Of a DNA stretch of 64,000 nucleotides, positions 17,920 through 25,545 are shown piece after piece. The stretch covers positions 1-64,000 of the forward strand of contig CAZPKF010000001.1 in the NCBI GenBank assembly GCA_964587155.1. Reading direction: 5' to 3'. How positions within the stretch are numbered: the first letter of the stretch is position 1; each line of letters starts with the position of its first letter. The translations under genes were made by a program, and so were the position numbers. The notes below the pieces were generated by a model. That model did no database searches. It was not told the origin of the DNA and saw only the letters and a list, made by a program, of their open reading frames with translations. The stretch is from Hallerella sp964587155. Its GTDB lineage: Bacteria; Fibrobacterota; Fibrobacteria; Fibrobacterales; Fibrobacteraceae.

Positions 17920-19241
17920 CGAAACCCGCCCATGTAAAGGTTCAACAGATGCCTCGCCAGAATGCTTGTATATTTTGCCTTGATAAGTGCGTTTTTAGCA
18001 CTTTGCAAATTATTTTTTCTCTCCAAAAAATCCGTCAGGGAAATCGCGCCAACCGTCCGTTGTTCACAAGCAACCCGAAAAGTTTCTTCGGCACTCAAAA
18101 GTCCGGCAATCGCCGCCATCCAGCTCGCATCGGCGCTTTCCGCCTGCAGGTAAAGTTGTTCCAAATTGTTTTCAAGATTTTTTCCCGTTTCTTTTTGCGA
18201 TATCATCGCCCGTTCACTTTCCACTTGAGCAGAAAGAACCTTTGCCGTTGTCACACCGCCGTCCACAATGGGTATGTTTACGCCCAAAGTCACACTGTGC
18301 GTGTATCCGTTTTTCACCTGCCGCGCATACCTATCCGACTCCCACGCCTGAAACCCCGTAGACGCTTCTGCGCCCAAAGTCACTGAAATCGAGCTGTTCT
18401 TTTGCGCGAGTTTCACTTCTTTTTCCGCCGCTTCCACTTTCAAACTGTCCGAAATCAATCCCGGATAACATTGCCGGGTCTTAGACAAAACCTCTTCGAA
18501 TGCGGGCAATTCACCAAAGTCCGACGGCGTTTGAAACTCTACATCCGGCGCATGGACAGCAAACGAATCTTCGCGGGAAATTTCCAATATCTGACGGAGA
18601 GCCGTTTTGGCAGAGCGCAAATCCTGCTTTGCCGAAATTTGTTTCACTTTTGCATTCGCCGCATCACTTTTGGAAAGAGCCAGATCGCTTTGCGTAATCA
18701 TCCCCGCCGAGAACAAATGTTCATTGTATCGCACCAAAGAATCCGACAACGCTAGGGAGGAATCCATCGTTTCCAAAGATTCCTGCGCCGCAAGAAGGTT
18801 CACAAACGCATTCATCGCATTTTCCTGCACGTTCAACACCGAAAGCTCTGTATTGTACCTGTTCGCTTCGAGAGAGAGCTTTTTGCTTTCGACATCCATT
18901 CCAAGCGAACCGCCATCCCAAATTTTATAAGATCCGGAAATGCCAAGGCTCAAGCGGTAATGATCTTGGGAGTTCCCATCAAAAGGCGTATCGTAAAGAG
19001 ATTGGTTGACATGTGCCGAAATCGTCGGCCGCCCTGAAGCTTGAGAAGATTGCAAAGCCGCTGCCGATGCGCGTTCCGAAAGCCGGGAATTTTCCACTTC
19101 CAGACTCCGCTCCCGCGCCATCCTGACGCAATCCTCTAACGACAGAGCCTGTTCCGCCCAAACGGTAGCAGCAAAGGCCACCGGCAAAAAGAAAATTCCA
19201 TTGCGCAATTTCACACTACTGAGATGCTTCTGCCGGCGCAT
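17916..19241 (-). CDS. TolC-like outer-membrane efflux channel
   Basis: A 441-residue protein of the outer-membrane efflux family. After the signal peptide (about 1-30) come two repeats of long helices with heptad Ala/Leu/Ser spacing. Signature pieces are LSLEDCVRMARERS, then MITQSDLALSK and VGAISLTDFLERKNN. It forms the trimeric exit duct of tripartite exporters. The ATG at 19241 lies inside the upstream LRAT gene; a GTG at 19214, one nt past that stop, is an alternative start. It overlaps the adaptor gene by 4 nt, so the three genes form one tight operon. Confidence 0.9.
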   Translation of the reverse strand: MRRQKHLSSVKLRNGIFFLPVAFAATVWAEQALSLEDCVRMARERSLEVENSRLSERASAAALQSSQASGRPTISAHVNQSLYDTPFDGNSQDHYRLSLGISGSYKIWDGGSLGMDVESKKLSLEANRYNTELSVLNVQENAMNAFVNLLAAQESLETMDSSLALSDSLVRYNEHLFSAGMITQSDLALSKSDAANAKVKQISAKQDLRSAKTALRQILEISREDSFAVHAPDVEFQTPSDFGELPAFEEVLSKTRQCYPGLISDSLKVEAAEKEVKLAQKNSSISVTLGAEASTGFQAWESDRYARQVKNGYTHSVTLGVNIPIVDGGVTTAKVLSAQVESERAMISQKETGKNLENNLEQLYLQAESADASWMAAIAGLLSAEETFRVACEQRTVGAISLTDFLERKNNLQSAKNALIKAKYTSILARHLLNLYMGGFR

Positions 19242-20067
19242 CCGTTGCAGCCGAAGACTCCTTTGATTCCAAAAGGCGCTTTTTTCGGAGAGCGTCCCGG
19301 GTCACCGTATCCCGAAAACGGGCAATTCCATACGTTCCAACACCAGCGACGACCGGCAGAAAATACAAGACGAAGCCGTCAAACAATTTGAAAGCACCTT
19401 TTCTCCCCCGCAAAAAGGCAAAAAGGAGTGCGAAAACAAAACCCGCCCACGCACCAATCCTTCCAAATCGACGGTTCCGGCGTTCCCGTCCGCGAATGCC
19501 TTCTGCCGGCTGCATCGCGCCAAGCGTAAAATGTGTCAGGGTGAAAGAACCAGCCAGGGAAAAAATTCCCCGAAAAGCAGAACGCAAACGCCCAGGAACA
19601 ACCCGTTCTCCATTCCGTACGCCCAACACGTGCAAAACGAATCCGACAAAGGCAAAAAGAAAGAGCATCCGCGTAACAGCCCGGCTTTTGAACGTGTCGT
19701 CGATGCACCAATTCACAAAATGCTCACAGTTGTTGCCGAAAAGATAATAGGAACGCTCGTAAAGTCTTTTTTTGGCCCGTTCCACAGCGGCTTCGCCGAC
19801 AAATTTTGCCCGTGGATGTTCTTGCACCCGGAATCCGTGCCCATCACAGAAGCGCTTCAAGGACGTTTTGACAACACAACCGTAATGGATGAGATGCGGC
19901 AATTTCAAAATATCCCGTCCGGAAAGCGTCCTCGCCATCCCGGAATAATGAATCACTTTTCCCTTGCCCGCATAAAGGCCATGATGATTGAAGCCTGTCC
20001 GGGGAGATATTAAATGGGAACCGAGAGGCGGTTCCGGAATGTTCGATTCGTCTATCGTTTCCTGCAT
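19216..20067 (-). CDS. LRAT-domain membrane protein
   Basis: A protein of about 283 residues with an LRAT (lecithin:retinol acyltransferase / H-rev107-like) domain of the NlpC/P60 fold. Visible catalytic elements are His 18 in GSHLI, a second His region in FNHHGLYAG, VIHYSG, and the hallmark NNCEHF with Cys 114. Three or four hydrophobic segments follow (about 125-260) and a charged tail. Family members transfer acyl chains between phospholipids and amines or act as phospholipases through a Cys thioester. I took the ATG at 20067; the reading frame extends to a GTG at 20109 without a ribosome site. It is the first gene of an operon with a TolC-like channel and an adaptor, suggesting a lipid-related export function (inference). 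Confidence 0.8.
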   Translation of the reverse strand: MQETIDESNIPEPPLGSHLISPRTGFNHHGLYAGKGKVIHYSGMARTLSGRDILKLPHLIHYGCVVKTSLKRFCDGHGFRVQEHPRAKFVGEAAVERAKKRLYERSYYLFGNNCEHFVNWCIDDTFKSRAVTRMLFLFAFVGFVLHVLGVRNGERVVPGRLRSAFRGIFSLAGSFTLTHFTLGAMQPAEGIRGRERRNRRFGRIGAWAGFVFALLFAFLRGRKGAFKLFDGFVLYFLPVVAGVGTYGIARFRDTVTRDALRKKRLLESKESSAATDAPAEASQ

Positions 20068-20117
20068 ACTTTCAATATAATGAAAAATTTTTCGCAAATG
20101 CAGCGGCACAAACCAGC

Positions 20118-20148
20118 AAAAAAAAATCCCAATGGGAATCCATCGGGA
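20118..20148 (-). terminator. Intrinsic terminator of tRNA-Val
   Basis: A 9-bp stem (20140-20148 with 20127-20135, one G-U pair) and 4-nt loop are followed on the minus strand by nine T (20118-20126). It lies directly after the tRNA. Confidence 0.88.
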
Positions 20149-20151
20149 AAG

Positions 20152-20226
20152 TGGACGATACTGGATTTGAACCAGTGACCTCTGCCGTGTGAAAGCAGCG
20201 CTCTAAACCAACTGAGCTAATCGTCC
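20152..20226 (-). tRNA. tRNA-Val (anticodon CAC)
   Basis: A 75-nt tRNA. The acceptor arms are 20220-20226 and 20153-20159, with discriminator A at 20152. The D arm contains AGCTCAGTTGG and the T loop is TTCAAAT. The anticodon loop is TTCACAC, giving CAC (codon GUG). The anticodon stem contains one U-G pair. CCA is not encoded. Confidence 0.94.
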
Positions 20227-20237
20227 AATGCGACGCA

Positions 20238-20266
20238 AAAATACAAAACCTTTTCTTTTGCGTCAA
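20238..20266 (-). promoter_or_regulatory. Sigma-70-type promoter of tRNA-Val
   Basis: On the minus strand TTGACG (20266-20261) and TATTTT (20243-20238) are separated by 17 nt. The expected start of transcription is a few nt before the tRNA 5' end at 20226. Confidence 0.65.
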
Positions 20267-20282
20267 GCCCTCAAACAATCCG

Positions 20283-20747
20283 TTAAAGGTATTTGTCTTC
20301 CGCTTTTCCCAAAATGGAAAGAAAATCCATTTGCGTTTGAGCTTCGATCAAATCTTTGCGGACTTCGGCATTTGCCAAAATACGGCTGACAGAAGACAGC
20401 GCTTTCAAATGCGGCCCAACTGTATTCCCCGGACTGACAATCAAAATCAGCAAATGGACCGGTTCATTGTCCATCGCTTCAAAATCGATTCCCTTTTCCA
20501 CGGTTGCGGCAACCATGCACATATGATCGACATAATCGATTTTGGCATGCGGCACAGCCAGTCCGCAGCCGATCCCTGTCGAACGAACCTGTTCCCGTTT
20601 CCAGACGGCATCGAAAATTTCATCCCGATGTTCCAGCTTGTAAGAAGCGCAAAGAACATCCACCAGCTCGTTCAGGATTTCTTCCTTTGTCGAGCTTTGG
20701 GAATTGATGATAACGCTGTTGTCCGCAAACCGTTCAGAAAAACGCAT
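20283..20747 (-). CDS. ptsN: PTS EIIA-type protein (PtsN-like)
   Basis: A 154-residue protein of the fructose/nitrogen-type phosphotransferase EIIA family. The phosphorylated His is His 67 in GLAVPHAKI, and the segment LLILIVSPGNTVGPHLKAL is typical. Without a sugar permease beside it, it is probably a regulatory EIIA(Ntr) that senses phosphoenolpyruvate flux and signals to other proteins. It covers the full length of the family. It is transcribed toward tRNA-Val and lies 174 nt downstream of aroD on the same strand. Confidence 0.87.
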   Translation of the reverse strand: MRFSERFADNSVIINSQSSTKEEILNELVDVLCASYKLEHRDEIFDAVWKREQVRSTGIGCGLAVPHAKIDYVDHMCMVAATVEKGIDFEAMDNEPVHLLILIVSPGNTVGPHLKALSSVSRILANAEVRKDLIEAQTQMDFLSILGKAEDKYL

Positions 20748-20921
20748 AGAGTCTGTTTCCTTGTTATTTCTAATAAGTTTAGTAAAAAAAATCCATTTGG
20801 GGAACTAATCCAGACGAAATTCGGGCAAAGCCCCATTTTCACCGGAAACGGCACAAAGTTCACCCCCAAAACGCATTTTTGGAGCAAAAAAAAGCCATTT
20901 TAGGTCCAAAGCACCTTTAAT

Positions 20922-21644
20922 TCAGCGTTTTTCCCTGTATTTTGCAAGTGCGTCTTCCACAGAGAGTTGCCCCGGCGCAACGGCTTTCCGCAGCGCACAG
21001 TAAGTGAGGTTCGCCCCCCAACAAAGACTCTGGATCCGGGATTCCCGCCCCAAATCGCCCATGGCAAAAAGGGAAAAATATTCAAAGTTTTCCGACTCCC
21101 GCAAAATCAGCGGATAAACCGGTTCGAAATCTCCCTCCATCTGGGCCATGCAGGCCGCCTTGAAACCGCATGCGCCAAATTTTTTCGCCGTCGCCACAAG
21201 CCGTTCCAACTCCGCCACTTCCGGAACCTTTGAAAAATCATGATGCGAAGCCAAAACCCGCGCCCCGGCATTTTCAAGCGCAGCGGAAATTTTCGGCAAC
21301 AAAACAGAAAGATTTTCAATTTCGATGTCCAACAAATCAGGAACGTTTTTTCCCGACAAGATGGCCCGGATAAACCGTTCGCGTTCAAGGACCAACGCAT
21401 CGGAAAGGGAACCGCCATCCCGTTCCAAGCGCAACGTTCCAATCAGTAGCGTCTCCGGAAATTTTGCGCGGAGCTCCGGTGCGATTTGCGCCAATTCGCT
21501 CACAGGCATCCCTTGTTCCAAAAAAAGATCGTAGCGGATTTCCAAAGCCGAGCATTGCCCGGCAGAATGCGAAAGTTCACCCTGGGGCTGCGAATCAATC
21601 GCCGCTAGGGTTTCGGGGTCAACAATACCGGCAAAAAATTTCAT
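20922..21644 (-). CDS. aroD: Type I 3-dehydroquinate dehydratase
   Basis: A 240-residue shikimate-pathway enzyme that dehydrates 3-dehydroquinate to 3-dehydroshikimate through a Schiff base. Visible residues are Glu 35 and Arg 37 in LEIRYDLF, His 134/135 in ASHHDF, the Schiff-base Lys 162 in GFKAACM, and FAMGDLGRESR with the substrate-binding Arg. The C-terminal APGQLS is the usual substrate loop. The length matches the family. It stands alone and is divergent from the prepilin gene, with 57 nt between the start codons. Confidence 0.9.
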   Translation of the reverse strand: MKFFAGIVDPETLAAIDSQPQGELSHSAGQCSALEIRYDLFLEQGMPVSELAQIAPELRAKFPETLLIGTLRLERDGGSLSDALVLERERFIRAILSGKNVPDLLDIEIENLSVLLPKISAALENAGARVLASHHDFSKVPEVAELERLVATAKKFGACGFKAACMAQMEGDFEPVYPLILRESENFEYFSLFAMGDLGRESRIQSLCWGANLTYCALRKAVAPGQLSVEDALAKYREKR

Positions 21645-21701
21645 GGGGCAAAAGTAGAAAAATAAAATTCCTTTGTTTATATTCTAAAGGCGGGAGGTAG
21701 C

Positions 21702-22169
21702 ATGCATCCATCAAAAGGCTTCACTCTTATCGAAATCCTCATTGCGCTGGCCATCATCGGCATTCTTTCCGCTATCGCCCTTCCAAAAATTTCCGGAAGT
21801 TCAGCCAAAGCCCGAGCTTCGGAGCTTCCGGTCGCCGCCTCCGCCTATACGACATTGCAAACGCTTTACGTGGGAGAACACGCCAGCGCCGGAAACTGGC
21901 ACGCCATCGGTTACAGCGCACCTGAAAAGAGTGAAACTTTCCTTTATTCCGAAGGCGACATTGTAACGGACATCCCAATAGAAAACCTGCCAGAAAATCT
22001 CGTTGGCTGGAAAGCTGCCAACATTTTTGAACTGGACGGCTGCTCCAAAGGCAACTTTTGGACAGTAAGCCTTTGGGGCGAATCCGAACATTCCGTGCGA
22101 TATCAAAATTCAGTCAGCGCAAGCGCATGCACCCATTTGTCAGACACTTGGAAAGCAGCAAGCCCCTAA
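21702..22169 (+). CDS. Type IV pilin-like protein (prepilin)
   Basis: A 155-residue prepilin. The short leader ends in the peptidase site KGFTLIEIL (cleavage after Gly 6, Phe becoming the methylated N-terminus, Glu at +5), followed by a hydrophobic helix to about residue 30. The C-terminal globular part has two Cys (about 121 and 145) that could form a disulfide loop. Very short pseudopilins differ in length, so this may be a pilin or a fimbrial-type major subunit. A strong GGGAGG site precedes the ATG. No other pilus genes are nearby. Confidence 0.88.
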   Translation: MHPSKGFTLIEILIALAIIGILSAIALPKISGSSAKARASELPVAASAYTTLQTLYVGEHASAGNWHAIGYSAPEKSETFLYSEGDIVTDIPIENLPENLVGWKAANIFELDGCSKGNFWTVSLWGESEHSVRYQNSVSASACTHLSDTWKAASP

Positions 22170-22189
22170 TTTCAATAGCATAGAGAATT

Positions 22190-22215
22190 TTCTGCGAAAA
22201 CGATTTTGCAAAAGG
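22190..22215. repeat. Possible truncated copy of the interspersed repeat
   Basis: The first 13 nt (22190-22202) equal the inverted outer module of copies A and B, and the next bases continue with one mismatch. Then GCAAAAGG resembles the other end, as if the centre were deleted. It lies just past the pilin stop. Chance similarity is possible. Confidence 0.3.
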
Positions 22216-22252
22216 CTATTCCCCGACAGAATCCACAAAAAATTGACAGTTT

Positions 22253-22483
22253 ATGACAAATCCGGTTTTTATTATTGGGTACATGATTACTGCACAAAAG
22301 AACAACTATTCAGATAGACAATTCCAATCCTGCGGATTCGAAACCTTTCGCCGCCGCATCACCGACCTTTTGTCCGTTCAAGGAGACGATCCGTTCGATG
22401 TAGACGACGACACGCTTTTCCAATTTTACCGTAACGGAGAAAATGAAACTTATGTACTTGCCGCCTTCGGCCATGAAAACTGA
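22253..22483 (+). CDS. Small hypothetical acidic protein
   Basis: 76 residues (66 if translation starts at the second ATG, 22283). I recognise no family. Codon use resembles the neighbours, and the composition is soluble and acidic (GDDPFDVDDDTLFQFYRNGENE). A TTGACA lies at 22243-22248 with weak T/A-rich sequence about 17 nt later; if that is the promoter, only the later ATG fits. It ends 1 nt before the convergent prmC stop. It is plausible but unproven. Confidence 0.5.
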   Translation: MTNPVFIIGYMITAQKNNYSDRQFQSCGFETFRRRITDLLSVQGDDPFDVDDDTLFQFYRNGENETYVLAAFGHEN

Positions 22484-22484
22484 A

Positions 22485-23342
22485 CTACTCCGCAGCCCGA
22501 TATTCGACAAACCGCGGTTTTCCGTAGAAATCGGGCAGAACACCACCCCATCGAAGCCACGGATAATTCTCTGATTCTTTTTCAAGAATCTTGTCTTCGC
22601 CCGCTTCCGGGCCGATTTCCATCAACAAGATTCCCCCAGGAGTCAAACGGTCCCGACTTTGCTCCAAAATTTGACGAACGAGCGACAAACCGTCCGGTCC
22701 ACCGAAAAGGGCCAAGGCCGGATCAAAATCCCGAACTTCGGGCTGGAGTTTTTCTTTTTCCGCATCCGGAATATAAGGCGGATTGCTGACAATCGCATCA
22801 AACGTTTCTGCCGCAGGCAAGGCGTGTAAAAGGTTTCCCTCCAAAAATTCCACAGCAGCTTCGTTGATTTGCGCATTTTCCTTCGCCAAAGACAATGCTT
22901 CTTTTGAAATATCCGTCGCCACGACAGATGCGCCCGGAATTTCCTTGACAGCGGCAATCGCAATTGCCCCGGAACCCGTGCCAATATCTGCGATATGGGG
23001 ATTTTCTTTTCCCGACAAACGTTCTTTCAACAAATCTATTAGCGATTCTGTTTCGGGCCGCGGAATCAGCGCGCGGCGGTCACAACGGATTTCATGCCCG
23101 CGAAAACTCGTATTGCCCACAATATGCTGCAAAGGTTCCCGTTTCGCCCGCCTAGCCACCAACGGCCGCAGAGCGTCCAATTCGCGTTCGGAAAGCGGCT
23201 TGTCAAAATTCAAATAAAGGTCCATCCGATTCATTTTCAGGCCATGCGCCAAAATATATTGCGCATCCAACCGCGGATCGGGAACGCCCTTATGCTGAAA
23301 AAAAGTCGTTGTCTTGTTTAAGATTTCGAGAACGGTATTCAT
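22485..23342 (-). CDS. prmC: Release factor glutamine methyltransferase
   Basis: A 285-residue PrmC/HemK enzyme that methylates the Gln of the GGQ motif in release factors. It has an N-terminal helical domain (about 1-85), then the SAM-binding ADIGTGSGAIAIA (about 118-130) and the catalytic NPPY (187-190) in SNPPYIPD. It begins inside the last codons of prfA (4-nt ATGA overlap), the usual prfA-prmC pairing, so enzyme and substrate are made together. Confidence 0.95.
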   Translation of the reverse strand: MNTVLEILNKTTTFFQHKGVPDPRLDAQYILAHGLKMNRMDLYLNFDKPLSERELDALRPLVARRAKREPLQHIVGNTSFRGHEIRCDRRALIPRPETESLIDLLKERLSGKENPHIADIGTGSGAIAIAAVKEIPGASVVATDISKEALSLAKENAQINEAAVEFLEGNLLHALPAAETFDAIVSNPPYIPDAEKEKLQPEVRDFDPALALFGGPDGLSLVRQILEQSRDRLTPGGILLMEIGPEAGEDKILEKESENYPWLRWGGVLPDFYGKPRFVEYRAAE

Positions 23343-24403
23343 GCAAATTTTCCGAGGACTTCTTGAGCGTGAGCCATTTGCAGCGCATCGATAATTTCCT
23401 GAATGTCTCCAGCCATAACCCCATCCAACTTGTAAAGAGTCAAATTGACGCGGTGATCGGTGACGCGATTTTGCGGATAATTATACGTGCGGATTTTGGC
23501 AGACCTGTCGCCCGTTCCAACCATCGCCTTGCGGCTTGCGGCTTCCGCCTGTTCTTTTTTTGCAATGACAGCATCCAAAATTTTGGACCGGAGCATTTCC
23601 ATCGCATGCAAGCGGTTTTGCAACTGAGAACGTTCCGTTTGGCAGCTCACCACAACTCCCGTCGGAATATGAGTGAGCCGGACAGCGGAATCCGTTTTGT
23701 TGATATATTGACCGCCCGCTCCCGAAGACCGGAACGTATCCATATGGATGTCCGCTTCGCGGATTTCCACATCGACTTCTTCTGCTTCGGGAAGAATGGC
23801 AACCGTCGCAGCCGACGTATGGACACGCCCTTGCGTTTCCGTATCGGGCACGCGTTGAACGCGGTGAACGCCACTTTCAAATTTCAACGTCCCATAAACG
23901 CTATCGCCCTCAATGAAAACCCGAATTTCCTTATAGCCGCCGACAGTGCCTTCCGACACTTCTTGCACGGTCATTTTCCAGCCCATCCGGTCTGCGTAGC
24001 CGCGATACATCCGGAACAGATCCCCGGCAAAAAGCGCCGATTCGTCGCCCCCGGTTCCCGCCCGAATTTCAAGAGTCGCATTGCGGAAATCCCAAGGCTC
24101 CTTGGGAACCATCAAAATTTGCAATTCATCTTCGAGACGGGCGATTTTGGATTCCAAAGGAGGAATTTCTTCTTTGGCGGCTTCAGACAGTTCCGCATCG
24201 TTCCCGGCAAGAACCTGTTTCCATTCAGCGAGATCCTGAGACAGCTGGATGTATTCCCGAGCTTTGATACAGCTCTTTTCAAGGCCTTTGTATTGCCTTT
24301 GGAGCTTTGTATATAATGCTTGGTCGGCAATGACTTCTGGAGAGGCCAATTCCGATTCAATTTCTTCGTACTTTTCGATGACTTTTTGCGCTGCGTCCAA
24401 CAT
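23339..24403 (-). CDS. prfA: Peptide chain release factor 1
   Basis: A class I release factor of 354 residues recognising UAA and UAG. It has N-terminal coiled helices, the domain 2 region ending at about 195, the GGQ motif (about 230-232, in GAGGQYINKTDSAVRLTHIP) and the closing RTYNYPQNRVTDHR. I chose the ATG at 24403; the frame continues to a TTG at 24421 but neither has a clear ribosome site. It overlaps prmC by 4 nt. Confidence 0.95.
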   Translation of the reverse strand: MLDAAQKVIEKYEEIESELASPEVIADQALYTKLQRQYKGLEKSCIKAREYIQLSQDLAEWKQVLAGNDAELSEAAKEEIPPLESKIARLEDELQILMVPKEPWDFRNATLEIRAGTGGDESALFAGDLFRMYRGYADRMGWKMTVQEVSEGTVGGYKEIRVFIEGDSVYGTLKFESGVHRVQRVPDTETQGRVHTSAATVAILPEAEEVDVEIREADIHMDTFRSSGAGGQYINKTDSAVRLTHIPTGVVVSCQTERSQLQNRLHAMEMLRSKILDAVIAKKEQAEAASRKAMVGTGDRSAKIRTYNYPQNRVTDHRVNLTLYKLDGVMAGDIQEIIDALQMAHAQEVLGKFA

Positions 24404-24474
24404 TGCGGGAAAATTTAGCAATTTCTGACTAGGGCGGAATCAGGGTTCGGGGAATAAGAAACATGAAGGCAATT

Positions 24475-24556
24475 GGATTTCAAAGAAAACCCTTTTCTGC
24501 AGGCGCGGTGAATTTTTCACGATGTCAAGCGAAGAGGAAAACCGTTTTCGCAGAAC
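24475..24556. repeat. Interspersed intergenic repeat, copy B
   Basis: The outer modules 24475-24501 and 24541-24556 match copy A at 13171-13253, at almost the same spacing (66 versus 67 nt). The inner 39 nt share AATTT, ACG and AAnCG blocks. It lies between prfA and the NERD-domain gene. Confidence 0.7.
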
Positions 24557-24668
24557 ATGAGCGTACCGTCCGGCTGAGAACGGCGAAGTTTTTCGAAGAA
24601 CGCCTGCAGCACTTTGCAGAAAGGAATATGTAACGTTCAGGGTGAAAAATAAATAATACATTAAGAAA

Positions 24669-25529
24669 ATGTGGTTCGTTCTTTTTGCAGTCGGCATTTT
24701 CATATTGGCTTTTTTAATCTGGGGCAAAAATGAAATTGTACTCCGAGACGGCAAAGGCCGATTGCTCAGCCGAAAAGCGGAATCCGCCGATGAAGGCGCC
24801 CTTGTCGGTCTCGCCTACGGGACTTACTCCTTTGAAATTTGGCACATCGGACTTTTTCACTTAAAGCCGAAATTAACCCGCACCGTTAAATTAGAGCATA
24901 CAAAAATCTCGGAAAACGCTTGGAAATATTCTTTCAAATTGCAAAACGATGCCCGGCATCTAAGCTCATCTTCTTCAAATCCCGAAAGAAAACGCGCATT
25001 TGCGGAATACGAAACCAATCGAAGAGTCTTGCAAGCAACAGAAAAGGCCTACTTCAAAATATTGAACCACCTCTATTTGCCTAAAAACCGCATCAGCGAC
25101 ACAACGACCATCGATACCATGCTCATCCATCCGACAGGAATTTATCTCTTCGAAAACGCCGAAAGAAACGGTTGGATTTACGGCGACTCCGAAGAAAAAT
25201 TTTGGGATTCCATCATCATGCGCGGCGGGAAAACGAAAAAGACGGAATTTGAAAATCCCGTCTTGCGCAGTTCCCGAAACGAAGAAGCGTTGCGCCGCCT
25301 GTTCGAAGATTCGGAAAGTCTTCCCATCCATTGCTTTTCGTACGTGGTATTCAACGAAAAAGCCGTATTAAAAAAAGTTCCAGAAAGTTCCGTAGAGAGG
25401 AAAATCGTCTTGCGTTCCCAACTCGAGCACAGTCTTTCCCGAACTTTTGGATTAGCCACTCCCGTCTACACGGAAACCGAAATCGACCGTTTGGAACGCG
25501 AATTGGCCGGATTCGCCGACAGCGTCTGA
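24669..25529 (+). CDS. NERD-domain membrane-anchored protein
   Basis: A 286-residue protein. One N-terminal membrane helix (about 2-18) precedes a polar region (about 20-130) and a nuclease-related (NERD) domain (about 140-230). Its core strand DTMLIHPTGIYLFEN (Asp 149) is followed by GWIYGDSEEKFWD and NPVLRSSRNEEALRRL, in the order known for the family. NERD domains are related to the PD-(D/E)xK nuclease fold, but a QxK-type Lys is not clear (Glu-Asn-Ala instead of ExK), so catalysis is doubtful. It is a single gene, divergent from prfA. Confidence 0.75.
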   Translation: MWFVLFAVGIFILAFLIWGKNEIVLRDGKGRLLSRKAESADEGALVGLAYGTYSFEIWHIGLFHLKPKLTRTVKLEHTKISENAWKYSFKLQNDARHLSSSSSNPERKRAFAEYETNRRVLQATEKAYFKILNHLYLPKNRISDTTTIDTMLIHPTGIYLFENAERNGWIYGDSEEKFWDSIIMRGGKTKKTEFENPVLRSSRNEEALRRLFEDSESLPIHCFSYVVFNEKAVLKKVPESSVERKIVLRSQLEHSLSRTFGLATPVYTETEIDRLERELAGFADSV

Positions 25530-25545
25530 CGAACCCGACTCGAAA

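Noticed and set aside
24440..24754. 104-residue minus-strand reading frame
   Set aside because: Lies over the interspersed repeat and the start of the NERD gene, with no ribosome site or family match.
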